Assembly (NCBI RefSeq): GCF_001411555.2
Contig: NC_049912.1
Location: 22,887,722 to 22,951,721 of the forward strand
Direction: 5' to 3'
DNA from: Juglans regia
Lineage: Eukaryota > Streptophyta > Magnoliopsida > Fagales > Juglandaceae
Length of the DNA: 64,000 bases
Positions 37,301 through 47,547 of the stretch are shown here, one piece after another. The position numbers and the translations under genes are program-made. The notes under the pieces were generated by a model. That model searched no databases. It was not told where the DNA came from and worked only from the letters and a program-made list of their open reading frames with translations. Within the stretch, counting starts at the first letter, position 1. Each line of letters opens with the position of its first letter.

Positions 37301-38121
37301 GCTTCAGCTTTATATGTGACCTGAGTGACAACATTGCAGCACCATGGCCTACATCATCCTCAATTTCATCCGTGTCTCTTTGTGCACCTGGTAACTTACC
37401 CAGAATATCATTTTTATCTGGTTTCTCTCCTCATGGTTTTAAGATATCAATATAATGAATGTTAAGATTCTGTGATTAGCATATTTGGAGTTTGTTGAGG
37501 TGTCCATGTCCTTATTCCTGTTATTAAATCTTACAGAGATGTCATTGCCTGCACTACCAACTTCAGAGACTTTAAAAAATCCTGGTACGTTCTATTGTGT
37601 GCAATTTCTAGCTCTCTTGACTTTCCTATTTCATTTGTTTTTATGTTTTTGAATCTTAAATACGACTGCATATAAAATTATCATAAATTGTTATACTTAT
37701 GTGTATATATATATATTTTCCTCTAAAAATATGGAATTCTTCATGTGTGGTAAGTATATTGAAGATATGTAAACAAATATTTTAATCTAAAGGTACAGAA
37801 CATCAGAGCATTTCTATGAGTTATTCCAGGTGCTGGTTGAACTTGCGTATGCATATTATGTGCTTAAACCAACGTGTTTAGTGTGGTCAGGTTTCTGTGG
37901 TATTGGTGAGAGAACATAATTAGAAAGTGACTTGACAGCCTGAGTGCTAGTGAAGCAATATAGAATTTGAATAGCTTCCTTTTTCCTTTTACTTTGTTTG
38001 TTCCAAAGAGGAAACGACATTTGATCACAAATGCAATAATGCAGGTTGTCGTGGCGGTGAGCTAGAACTGCTGGTACCCATTTTTTCATTTTTTGTTTTC
38101 GGTGCGTTATTATTGTATTGA
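31347..38121 (+). CDS. GPI-anchored cysteine-rich protein, At1g61900 type
   Basis: Seven coding exons, 1416 nt, 471 aa: 31347-31380, 34625-35479, 36440-36685, 36796-36810, 37250-37390, 37537-37584, 38045-38121. Phases agree at every GT-AG junction. The N-terminus holds a hydrophobic signal segment (LCRLLLLFIIWLYSF), followed by a Pro-rich linker (SPAVIPHYPNPGEPLPPMYP) and a long Cys-rich ectodomain with CCPQL, SCPVKDV, ECCRPVCQ and ICDLSDNIAAPWP. The last exon encodes a short polar stretch and a terminal hydrophobic tail (LLVPIFSFFVFGALLLY), as in a GPI-attachment signal, so the product should sit on the outer plasma membrane. The molecular role of the family is not established to my knowledge. 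Intron 1 (3.2 kb) carries an intact-looking L1 insertion; intron 2 carries a MITE. The start ATG sits in a separate small exon, and its phase fits the hydrophobic exon precisely. Confidence 0.9.
32117..33544 (+). CDS. L1 ORF2 C-terminal fragment with zf-RVT domain
   Basis: About 475 codons open from the element's first base (WDVVQNLSDLANLLGC), or 455 aa from the first Met at 32177. It covers the region after the reverse-transcriptase core ([37 protein letters not shown]), the GDGKRILFWLDLWCG block, and a zinc-binding zf-RVT module (WCVMCKRAGEFVSHLFLHC). The catalytic FADD box is upstream of the truncation and absent, so it cannot be an autonomous reverse transcriptase. It is not expected to be a host gene. 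Confidence 0.85.
   Translation, partial: WDVVQNLSDLANLLGCRISSLPLRYLGLPLGASFKAVNIWDGVIEKIERRLAGWKRIYLSKGGRLTLIKSTLSNLPTYLLSLFPLPASVEKRIGSLFRNFLWGGYGEEKKFHLVSWKKVCQPLDCGGLGIKDLRVFNRVLFGKWLWRYHLESKALWKNLIEVQYGSLWGGWCSKVASGAYGVSLWTFIRKGWDSFSNNFRLKVGDGKRILFWLDLWCGDTSLKLVFPSIFRIARDHNASIYDSHCSNNNRVEWNIIFKRDVNDWEVDEIKALLVKLYSSKLVLEREDSMVWIPAGNVKFSVSYYYRFLSSHSSCVFPWKSIWKVKVPNKVAFFCWVASLGKVLTTDNLRRRGLFIADWCVMCKRAGEFVSHLFLHCEVSRFLWTEVLSWTGLHWVMPREVVDLLEGWKGLKGCKKAMRVWKMIPLCLMWCIWIERNGRCFEDKERSLGDLRDLFLSTLSSWVKVFVVEDNFLQLF
32117..33666 (+). mobile_element. 5'-truncated L1 LINE in GPI-gene intron 1, recent
   Basis: 1550-bp L1 3' segment bounded by a perfect 16-bp target duplication GTGATTCAACTTTATA (32101-32116 and 33667-33682) and ending in an A-tail after TTACTTATAAA. 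The reading frame is open from the first base through the stop at 33544. Same strand as the host gene. The perfect duplication and uninterrupted frame point to a young insertion. Confidence 0.93.
34440..34545 (+). mobile_element. Possible LINE-tail remnant in GPI-gene intron 1
   Basis: TATATGTCCCATGTAATTGA, then GCCTAGTTCTCATCAATAAA and TTTACTGATAC, resembles the L1 3' UTR tail but is degraded and lacks a clear A-run. Confidence 0.45.
35906..36128. mobile_element. MITE in GPI-gene intron 2
   Basis: 223 bp, ends GCTGCATTTGGGTGC and (opposite strand) GGGTATGTTTGGGTGC, flanked by TAG on both sides (35903-35905, 36129-36131). Related to the PIF/Harbinger-like family but with a GC-richer core. 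Confidence 0.82.
36796..36810 (+). other. 15-nt micro-exon of the GPI-protein gene
   Basis: TATTTGGACAAGAAG, preceded by GAGCAG and followed by GTTTGC. It joins exon 3 (ending ...DFSIQ plus G) to exon 5 (GG TGT...) in phase and adds Val-Phe-Gly-Gln-Glu. The Arabidopsis relative, as I remember it, has a similar short insertion (VGSQES) at this place, which supports use of the exon. Confidence 0.75.
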
Positions 38122-38718
38122 TGAGATTTAGCTGGGGTTGAGCCTGTTTGAGTTAGGGGTTTTGGGAAATTGGTTGTGTTGTTATTGCATATGTATATCT
38201 TGAATTAGCCTCCATGTATAGCAGCTGCTTTTTTGTTTTTTCTTTCCTTCTTTCTTCATCACCCATCTGGTCTTTCTCTTCTGTTGTCTCCGACCGTCGG
38301 TTTATCGCTTTCACCAACATTGAGATCAAAGCATGAGCGTGCAGGGTTAAGGGACTGACAAAATTATGGTCTAAAAAAATTGTCAATCGTGTCAGATGTC
38401 ACGCACACAAACCACCTTGTATGATATTAGAGAAGTTCATGGGAATCTAAACGCGCTTCAGGACAAATGGAAACACATTCACAACTGAAAACAAATCTTT
38501 AATACTTTCTTAGGGAGATTATGGAAAGTTTCGGGGGATGGATCCACTTGACTCGTCAATGACTTGTTTCGAGTTAAGACTTTAGGACACGTCAAAAACG
38601 AGAACTTAGAAACTTGTTGTGGGCGAGAGAGAATGCACGTTTTAGATTAAAGTAAGTTATCAAGATGAATGAATGATAAAGAGGACGACATAATGCTAAT
38701 ATCAACGGTTGGATTAAA

Positions 38719-38902
38719 GGTGAGTTTGGTTGCTAAACTTATCTCAACTCATCATTACAATTTTTTCAAATTCCAATACAAAATATAATAAACAATTCAA
38801 TTTTTTCAAATTTCAAAATAATAATAATATTAAAAAATAATGTTTTAACAATATTTTATCATCTTAACTCAATTCAACTCACTTCAACATCCAAACACAC
38901 CC
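38719..38902. mobile_element. PIF/Harbinger-like MITE
   Basis: 184 bp, ends GGTGAGTTTGGTTG and (opposite strand) GGGTGTGTTTGGATG, with flanks AAA and TAA (one mismatch) and the family's AT-rich core. Confidence 0.78.
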
Positions 38903-38911
38903 TAAGTTAAA

Positions 38912-39145
38912 TGGTGAGAAAAACGCTTGTTGCAAGCGCCTGGTGCAAACGGCGTGCAAATGTGGCTGACGTGGAGACATTTGATGAGAGAGAGACCGAG
39001 CTAATGAGAGAGAGAGAGAGACCGAGCTGATGGAGCTGATGAGAGAGAGAGATCGAGCTGATGAGAGGAATAATTCATTTTAAATCTGATGTGGCATGGA
39101 CGGCTGCACGCCTGTTGTATCTAACGACTGTATATAGAAGAACTA
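38912..39145. repeat. CGCTTGTTGCAAGCG-hairpin repeat, copy 1
   Basis: Starts with AACGCTTGTTGCAAGCG (a perfect stem), then CAAACGGCGTGCAAA, a CTGATGAGAGAGAG minisatellite, TTTTAAATCTGATGTGGCATG and a TGCACGCC end. A second copy lies at 50128-50362 in the same orientation. Confidence 0.75.
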
Positions 39146-39509
39146 AAATGGTAAATAAGATATATTAACAGTTAGATTTTGACCGATGCTTAAATTTACC
39201 AAAATACAGGTAGATCAATGTTGAAAAAATTAATTTAACCTACAAAAATTTATAGGTAGTAGCTCCTGGTGTTTCTATGGAAGGCTTAAAAGGTGAACTT
39301 TCAATTTTCTAAATGGAAGTTTTACACCATTCGTCTCCGTCTAATTAATATGTTATTTATCATTTTATCATTCTATCTTAATGCTTAAATATGTGTAAAT
39401 AAGAAAAAAAAATGACAAATTATATGTTGATTAGGTAGAGATATGTAGTGTAAGATTTTCTTGGTAGCTGTTTCTTCTTTATGCATAAATTGAATGCGCC
39501 GTAATTATG

Positions 39510-39690
39510 AAAGGAAAATGACTTATACACAAAATTTTTCAGGATACATTTTACAACAATGTATTAAATGAGGGATAATTTTGTAAAACACTTTATAAAA
39601 ATGACATTACTTTACAAAAATATCCTTATCTTATAACATTATTGTGAAATGTATTGTGAAAATGTGTTGTATGTATATCAATACTCATTA
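39510..39690. mobile_element. Possible AT-rich MITE
   Basis: ACACAAAATTTTTCAGGATACATTTTACAACAATG at one end is mirrored by ATTGTGAAATGTATTGTGAAAATGTGTTGT at the other, giving an imperfect inverted repeat. Boundaries are approximate. Confidence 0.45.
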
Positions 39691-40236
39691 TGAAATTGTC
39701 CAATTCACTGTCTGCAGTTCACGAATCAATTTAAAAGCACTTTGGTCAATTGAAATACCAAATTGGAAGTCTGAGCATTTTGATAAGCTTGAGGTGAATT
39801 TTCTTTTTAAAATCCTGGAAATTAAATAAGAGAAAAGAGGGGGGGAGGCGAAGAAATTAAAGGTCACCATTTCCCTGTAAAACTTTTGTCACTTTTAGTT
39901 TATAAATTCAGAAGATACCACCATGAAGGTTTTTAAAAATCCAAGATAGACCTGCAAGAATACAGTAAAAGGGCATTTCCGTAAGCATTTGAAACAACTT
40001 ATGGCCAATATTTCAATCTTCAATGAAAGAAACACAACTGATCTCTTGCCTCTCATTACTATAAACAGCCAAGTCTATCCAATGAACCACAAACCCAAAC
40101 ATACTAACGACTCCAGGACTATTTAAAACTGTATATCATCTCCTCCAGTTCATATCGGTGAACAGAGAGACGTCTCTTCATCTCAAAATCTTTTAGCAGG
40201 GGTTCACTCTGGTGCCCGCAGAAGAATAACATTGCA

Positions 40237-43200
40237 TCAGTTGCCAGCGTCATTTCCCCACACATTGTCCCAAGAACCACTTGGAACAGCCTTTGCTTCC
40301 TCAAGGTAGTAGTTCTGATTTGCATGGGGATTGTGAGGTCCAGGAAATGGAAGACCATTGGGGGGGCCTGGCGGGTGAATCTTCTTTGACTTCGTTCTAA
40401 TGCCAAGAATCCTCAACACAAATCTAGCTAACTCTCCGTATAATACACCAGAGCGATCAAAAAGCTGCCACAAAAGCCATGTTACATAAAACTAAACAGA
40501 TAATACTCTAGGTGTTAAATTAGAAGTTCCCAAGATACACAGTGAAACAAAAAGATGACATTGATCACTTTGACTTCAGAAGGACATTTCATTTTTGAGA
40601 TTTTCTATTTCTTTTTGCGCAAAAAGCAATGTTTTGAATACCGTACCGGATGGCGTACCGGTCAAGACACTGGAACGAAATATTTCGGTACCGGTACCGT
40701 TTCGTGTACCGTTTCGGGATAGTCGATATATGAATAAATTATATATATAAATATATATAACAATTATATTCTAAAATAATAGTTTATATATGAATAAATT
40801 ATATATAAATACATACATACATATAAATTATAAATAGTCTAATCTAAATTGGGGGTCAAAAAATAAACTTGTAGTTTGAAAAAACGAAAAAAAAAAAAAA
40901 ACACAGGCCGAAATATCGGCCGGTACCGGCCGAAATATAGGCCGGTACAGGCCGAAATTTAGGCCGAAACGGCCGGTATTTTGGCCGGTACGGTATATAT
41001 CTAGTACCTGTACCGGCCGGACGGCCGAAACGAAAAATTTCGGCCGTACCGGCCGGTACGGTACGAAATTAAAAACAATGGCAAAAAGTATTGTATCTAC
41101 TAGACATCTGATAATTCAGAACAAAAACTGAAGTAGGGTAGCCAAAAAGGTATTCTAAAAATGCATTGGACTTTTCCAATCAACAACAGATCAGAACTTG
41201 GAATTAGACTAAATATCAATCAAGAGGCTGCAGTAGCTGAAATAAATTATCATCTGTACCAGTCTTTTGGACCCAAACTGCAATTGAAGAAAATGGATCA
41301 CAATTATATCACCATTGAGAAGATGGCATGGTTTTAAAGATTCCTAAAAACAAAAAGAATGCTATCAAGAAAAAAAAATATATAGATCGCGACTCTGTGT
41401 CATACCGATTCTTTTTTCCTTTTTTATGTGCTCATACAGAATATAACCAGATGCAAGGAAACAATATGGAGAAAGCACCTGAAGCATTGCAGTCATGAAC
41501 ATGTGAAAGGCCTGTGTATTCTGGTCTATGAGAATCGATATCCTACCAAAAAAGTTTACCACACCCTGCATCTGCAATATCAGACAATGCAATAATAAGT
41601 CAATCATAGTGGAAATATTCTCACAAAAAAAAAGAAAAAAGAAAAGAGAGAAAAACTAGACTGAAACTATCATGGGCCAAAACAACTCGTTAGTTACAAT
41701 TTTCACCACAAAAAGGTTCTTCATATTCATCAAAAGCACACAAGGAAAGAAAAAGGAAATCAATTAAGAAAGAAGCAAGAGACAATATGAAGCAACCTGT
41801 TAACAACATGGTCAGAACCTAAAAGCCTTTTTAAGTGATAAGTTAAAGCAGCACTAAAAAAATGTGAACATACGGATGGTTTTTTTTTTTTTTTGGATGA
41901 TGAAGATACATTGAACATATGGATGGTAAGTTGAAGCAGCAGACACGATTTGACAAACGTCTAGTCACAATAGTAATCTGGAAACATCAGTTTTCTTGTC
42001 CTTTCTTTTTTGGTAGGACTGGAGATGGTAAAAATTGAACTCAAGATCTATTCTAGCCCCTTCCAAAGACTTTTTTTTTTTTTTCTTGATTGGCACCGGG
42101 TGTCCGGAAATAGCATCCCGACTAATCCCGGAGGTACACAGAGCCCCATCCAAAGACTTACCAACAGGGCCAATCCTAAGGGCAAGTAATGTCAGACTTC
42201 ATAAACAAAGAAAACAAATAAGCACCTTTATGTACTATGTGCATAATGTGTTTGTAATTCAATATAGGAAAAAATAAACTTGACAATGCATCATATGCCT
42301 TACCACCCGTAGAACCGAAATCCAAAACCCCGGAGGAGATGGAGGAGCACCATAAGGATTATTTGGATCTTCAACTCCATAAGGCCCACCCATACCCGTT
42401 CCATAACCACCCATGGAGCCTCCTAGACCACCATTATACATTCCACTTCCATACATGCCAGAAGATCCATAAAGCCCACCATAACCTCCCCTATACATGT
42501 TGTTACCATACATCCCCCCACCATACATCCCCCCCGCACTACCATATGAACCATACATTCCAGAACCATAGTTAGAGTTGTAGCCGCCCATTGTAGAGCC
42601 ATAACCTGTAAATCAGGGGGTGATTTTTCAAAAGATTCAGAAACAACCATAAGAAAGGGAAAGGGAGAGAAAAGGGAAAAGTTTTCCATTAAAGATCAGT
42701 AATTACCTCCATAATTGCTGTTCCCATAACTCTGCTCCCAAGGCCTCGTGGGAACAGGCCTGCCAAGGGCATTTCTGTTAATAGCCGCATTTTGACCAGT
42801 ACTAGGAACTATTTCTCCAGGTTTTGCAGTTCCTGAAGCCTCAACTACATCGCTTGTGCTGCCACCTGATGGGGGTTTAAAAGGAGCAGGGCCGGATGAG
42901 GACCCTACCCGCTCCCAGGGTTTTGGTGGAGGGCTATTAGCTGCAAAATATTATATCACACTTCAACTTCCAAAAGTATTAAAAGGTTGGCAGATGACTT
43001 CATCTTGACTAAACCAACTGATAAAGTAAATAAATGAACTAAACATAATTTTTGAGTACCTTCTGATAGTAAAAAGTTAAAAACTTTACTATCATTCAAC
43101 AACAACCTCAACATCAGGGCATTAAAAAGAATTCCTGCTATATTTTAAATGACATGATATCTCCAACATACCAAATGAAAATCAATGTGACCACACACTA

Positions 43201-44862
43201 TCTGGAAAGTGCAGCATGTACTCAGATTATGGAATAAAGTACTTGGCAATCATGTGACTCCACTGATTCTTAAAAATGTAAAAATTTAAATGTCACGCTC
43301 TCCAGTTTTAAAACATTTGATTGACCATAGGTATGGATAATGGGCTGCAGATAGAAATATTTTTCCTGTGTGCAATAATGTTTCAAGTCCAAAACCCTCA
43401 TATCTCAAATGACTGATAACGACACGAGACTACGAGCACAGAGCCCAGTAGCAAAGCATACTATGGACAGCCATGTCAAAATAATATTATAGGCAATATA
43501 GTAGTCACCGCAGAAAAAATAAATAAATGAAGGACAATACGTTCATCACTGGCATAGGTTCCAGAAAAATAAAAACTAAACCTACTGAATTTATATACTC
43601 AGATTCCACATCAAGAATCCATCCAACTGTTTTACACCTGACTTCTCAAGGTTATACATTCCATGATGCAGTGTACCTTGATTCCATCGAGCTATGATCA
43701 ACCATGATAATGATAATAAAGATCATGATCCTGTTCGAGAACACTTGTTAAGTATACTTTTTATGATTCTTTTTTCTTCCGGAGGGGAGGAGAATTGGGT
43801 ACCCTTGTTTTGGAAGTACCATTTACAATGCCATTGATTAGTAGAGGTTCTTTCAGTTACCTTTTTATTAGTAATTTATTTATTTTGATAAGCAAATAGA
43901 GATGGTTTAGGGGTACGGAAGTTATGGAGGTGGATCTTTTCCACAGCTGATCTATTCTTCTAGGGAGAGGAGATGCCAAATTGAGCTAGCGCTCAAGTAC
44001 GAAGGATGAGAGGGAGGTGCAAAGAATGTGAATAGACAGCAAAGGAAAGACAATCGATAAGAACTAAGAAGTTCTAGCAAACAAATTGGCTCTTGTCACA
44101 TCCACGTGGGTTAGCATTGTTTGCCGAAATAAGACACGAATTGAAAGAGAAGCCAACCCCAAAATTCAATAAAAAATATTTCCTGCATAGAGAATTTTAT
44201 TTTCCTCATTGAAAAGGTTTTCTATAAAGAAAATTTCCATGGAAACGAGCGGGGTAATAGAACTACCCGCAGCACTTAATAAGAGGAACAAACATCAAAT
44301 ATCGAAGAGAACCGAGGTGCATCAAATCTCATCTCTACACCTAATCCGACCGGAATCATTTGAGACTTTGAATGGCTAAATTTATTGTCCCAGGAAAAAG
44401 CGAATCAAAGCAAAGGTCAACAGCAAGCTGAAGAAGTCCCCTCTCCTTTTTATTCAAATAAGATAATAAAAGTCAATATCGTCAAATACCCACCTTTATC
44501 CGGAAAAATATAAACGGAAAAAAAAAAAAAAAGGAAACCAAAAGACGTAATTTCCTATATAATATAAGATGAAAAAGCCGATAACTCGATCATTCAAAAC
44601 TCCAAATTTTCTTTCGTTTTCCGATATTGGCAACCAAAAACAACCACCTGACCTCAAACTGAAAATTTGGGCCACAAAGACTCAAGAAATAAAGCCGATT
44701 GAACGTAAATCCCAGGATCAGAGTAACCGATCGGATCTCCCAAAGTAATAAATCGCCAAACCAAAAAAACGTCAACACAAAAATAAATCAAAGAGAGAAA
44801 AAGAAGTAAAGTCCCGAGAGCAGAGAGCAATACGAACCGGACGCTGGGCGATTGGAATCCAT
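40237..44862 (-). CDS. PEX13: Peroxin-13 (PEX13), peroxisomal docking protein
   Basis: Five exons on the minus strand, 882 nt, 293 aa: 44838-44862, 42707-42940, 42304-42605, 41479-41571, 40237-40464; all GT-AG with matching phases. PEX13 is a peroxisomal membrane protein that docks the PEX5/PEX7 import receptors with PEX14. The N-terminus is Pro-rich (NSPPPKPWERVGSSSGPAPF), and a conserved PVPTRPWEQSYG precedes a Gly/Tyr/Met-rich segment (repeats of GGMYG, SGMYG) of about 85 residues. Then come PPSPPGFWISVLRV, the segment MQGVVNFFGRISILIDQNTQ and LYGELARFVLRILGIRTKS, with a conserved C-terminal WDNVWGN. As in other plant PEX13 there is no SH3 domain. Introns hold a hAT-like MITE (intron 4) and a SINE fragment (intron 3). 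The Arabidopsis protein is of similar length. Confidence 0.94.
40627..41080. mobile_element. hAT-like MITE in PEX13 intron 4
   Basis: 454-bp element with inverted ends CAATGTTTTGAATACCG and (opposite strand) CATTGTTTTTAATTTCG, flanked by a perfect 8-bp duplication GCAAAAAG (40619-40626, 41081-41088). An 8-bp duplication and CA-starting ends fit hAT. The interior is filled with CCGGTACCGG / GGCCGAAA words around an AT-rich centre. Non-coding. Confidence 0.92.
42073..42141 (-). mobile_element. 5'-truncated SINE in PEX13 intron 3
   Basis: 69-bp SINE 3' end on the minus strand (GGATTAGTCGGGATGC, CGGACACCCGGTGCC, then an A-run), flanked by an 18-bp duplication AGCCCCTTCCAAAGACTT / AGCCCCATCCAAAGACTT (42055-42072, 42142-42159; one mismatch). 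Same family as 59164-59396. Confidence 0.85.
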
Positions 44863-45714
44863 TACGAATTGCAGAGAAACGGCATAAAGAGATAACGTGC
44901 GGAGGATTTACCGATTTAGCTATCTCTCTGTTTCTCTCTCTCTCCCCTTCTCTTATTCACCGAAAACTGCTATATGGACTTTTGTTGTTATTATCATTTA
45001 TGCATGCTGTAACGCTGTTTTTCCTTTTTCATTTTTTAATGAGGATGATCAAGCTGTATTTGGATCGTCCATCTTATGAGGGTTCCGCATTCGGCGACGT
45101 GGACGGTCAATATTTACCCAATCCACGTAATGATTGACTCTACGTCGAGTCAATTAGAATAAGCAAGGAGGAGGAACGTCAAAGGAAGGTTATGAGAAGG
45201 AGGAAGTAAGGCTTGCCTATAATTTGATCGATTTACACCCACGTGTTAAACATGTTCCCAGTTCCATTCAATGCATTTATGAATTACTAGCAGTGGCTAA
45301 ACGAGCAAAGCCCGTTTACCACATCCCCCACGTTTCTCTTTTCTCTCTCTCTTTTTTTTTTTTTTTTTAGAGTATCCAGATTTGCCTAATCATCGAAAAT
45401 AATTTAGCGTATAAGAGTAAAATTATTATTTATTTATATTCTTCATTTATTATAGAATTTTAATTATGTTAAAAATTTTAATTAATTAAATGGTTTTATT
45501 CTCTTAAAAATATCTAACAAAACTTCATAATTTATTTAATGATGAAATATTAGTATTTTATAAATTAAAATTGATTTTAAGTGTATGATATAATATTTCT
45601 ATTTTAATTATTTATTTTAAGTTAGTTTAAATCAAAGTTTAAATCTCTACCGTTAGATTAAATCTGGAGATTCAAGATGAAGAGTTGATATTTAAAATCC
45701 CAAACCTAGCATTT

Positions 45715-45718
<4 letters not shown>

Positions 45719-45768
<50 letters not shown>
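45719..45768. repeat. (CT)n microsatellite
   Basis: About 25 CT units at the edge of a C-rich block; likely variable in length. Confidence 0.95.
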
Positions 45769-45769
<1 letters not shown>

Positions 45770-45772
<3 letters not shown>

Positions 45773-46200
45773 CTTCAGTCGCACGTCTTCCCCTTCTCTC
45801 ACCCGATCTCCTCCTTCAAGCAGCCCAACGCCGTCGTGTGCCACCCTGCAGCGTAACCAACCACCTCACCGACTTCTCCTCACGCCGGCGACCAAACCCT
45901 ACCTCGACGCACGAGTTCTCGCCACCTCGGCTCAGCCTTAGCTCTGCCAAGCACCACCCACGAGTTCTCTTCACGCTGTAGACCACTTCCATGGAACCTA
46001 CCACCTGTAGCTCCTCCCTAACCCCACACACGCAACCCCTCTACACGCCCGAGTTTCTCCCCGTAGCTCCGCCGTTAGCCACTCCCACACCACCAGCAGC
46101 CTCCTCCTTCATCGACCCCTCCACTTCCTCATTTCCTCCAGCTGAAGCTCCAGCTCCTCTCATGCCCTCGCTCTTCACGGAATCTGTTGTGTGGTGATTT
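45770..46200. other. C-rich block of unknown nature
   Basis: GC-rich, strongly C-biased on the plus strand in an otherwise AT-rich neighbourhood. Two overlapping open frames encode only low-complexity Ser/Pro/Thr-rich peptides (45685-45981; 45991-46197) with no recognisable domain. It could be the leader of a transcript or part of a transposon. Confidence 0.35.
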
Positions 46201-46668
46201 TATGAAGAATATTACTGTGAATATGTAGAAAGAGACATTACTGTATGGGTTCCATGGACGCCGTGGTGGTGCAGCATGGTGATTTTGTGGAAGAAGAAAA
46301 GTATAAAACAAGATTATTGTTTATTTATGTTCAATAGGCTATAGACGTTTTTAAATATAAGGAAATATTTTGAGAATTGATTTATTCTCTTCGTTATTTC
46401 TATCTCACATGCTTATAAAATGTCTCAATGCCAATGCTCTTGGAAAGATCCTTAGAATTGATGGGCTTTTCGATATTTGGATACCACTCTCCAATGGCAA
46501 GTCCTGCCCATGCCTAGGTGAAGGTTTGGTGCCAATTCCAACTGGGCCCGAGCCATTGGTTGTAGAAGGCCCAAGACCCACGTGTGCATCCGAGTGCCTT
46601 ACCTGCACCACGTGTCCAGCTAGCAAAGTAGGGTTAGTACTTTCTTCGAACAAGACGGCTATTCACTA

Positions 46669-47271
46669 GCCTCCGTTTGATTTCAGAGTTAGGCTGTATC
46701 TAGAGCTTTGCTACACAATCTCTACCACACTCCACACTCCACACTTTTTTAAATTTTTTAAATTTTTAATATTTTTTAAAATTTTTTTTTGAGTTTATTC
46801 TTTTTAAATTATTTTAAATTTTTTATTCATTATTTATATAATAAATATTTAATAAAAGAAAAAAATAATAAAAATTAAAAATAATGTGGAGTGTGGAGGT
46901 TGTATGAATAGTAGGAGGTTGAGTAGATTTTTTACTGTATTTATACGTTGAGCTGAGCTGATTTTTGTATGCATAGTAATAAATTGAGTCAATGAAGTGA
47001 ATTATGCGAGGTTTATTTAAAATGAATTTAATAGTATTTAGATATTAAGATAAATTTAATATTATTTAGAGAAAATTAAAAAAAATTATAGGTCTAATAT
47101 ATAAAAAGATGATAATTTAAAAAAAAATTATAGATCCTACAAATAAAAAAATTTTGAGTTGAGATGAATTTAATCATTTAAAAATTAAATATTTAGATGT
47201 TAGATTTAACTTAAAATTAGACTGAACTGAATTGATTTCAATTAAATCTTACAATCAAACAGGACCTTAAT
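46669..47271. mobile_element. MITE with a second MITE nested in it
   Basis: Outer ends GCCTCCGTTTGATTTCAG and (opposite strand) GGTCCTGTTTGATTGTAAG, with flanks CTA and TTA. A separate inverted-repeat unit lies inside at about 46709-46922. Confidence 0.5.
46709..46922. mobile_element. Inner MITE with CCACACTCCACAC inverted ends
   Basis: CTACACAATCTCTACCACAC...CTCCACAC at the left is mirrored by GTGGAGTGTGGAGGTTGTATGAATAGTAG at the right, around an extremely AT-rich core. Confidence 0.65.
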
Positions 47272-47455
47272 TTCAATTCATTTCATATCATTTAATTATT
47301 ATAATTTTTTTAAATTTTTATATAAAATATAAAAAATAATTCAATATTTTTAAATCTCAAAAATAATAATAATATTAAAAAATAATATTTTAATAATATT
47401 TATTCAACTTTCAATTTTTAACTTTCATTTAATCTTATCTATCTTACTATCTAAT
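47272..47455. mobile_element. PIF/Harbinger-like MITE, decayed
   Basis: Shares CAATTCATTTCATATCATTT, the TATAAAATATAAAAAATAATTC core and the TTTATTCAACTTTCA segment with the main family. It directly abuts the preceding element. Confidence 0.55.
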
Positions 47456-47547
47456 CCTCACCTAAAGAACTTACATTATTGCAATGCGTTGACTTGTCCT
47501 ATTCTCCGGTGCTAGATCTTTGATTACAGATCAGTCATCAGAGCGCA

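Larger units (their letters stand above)
38122..40236. other. Convergent spacer between the GPI gene and PEX13
   Basis: Holds the 3' UTRs of two genes that face each other, a MITE (38719-38902), a hairpin-bearing repeat (38912-39145) and an AT-rich repeat (39510-39690). No further gene was recognised. Confidence 0.6.
44863..47547. other. Spacer between PEX13 and the GST gene (divergent)
   Basis: Contains the PEX13 promoter side, an AT-rich stretch (45360-45700), a CT microsatellite, an unexplained C-rich block (45770-46200), an unidentified open frame at 46370-46669 and a cluster of MITEs (46669-47455). No gene is confirmed. Confidence 0.55.

Noticed and set aside
42339..42689. Open frames overlapping PEX13 exon 3 (His/Tyr-rich on plus, Met/Val-rich on minus)
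   Set aside because: Shadow frames of the Gly/Tyr/Met repeat coding region of PEX13.
45685..45981. Leu/Ser-repeat open frame over the CT microsatellite
   Set aside because: Generated by the CT repeat and C-rich sequence; no domain and no consistent codon pattern.
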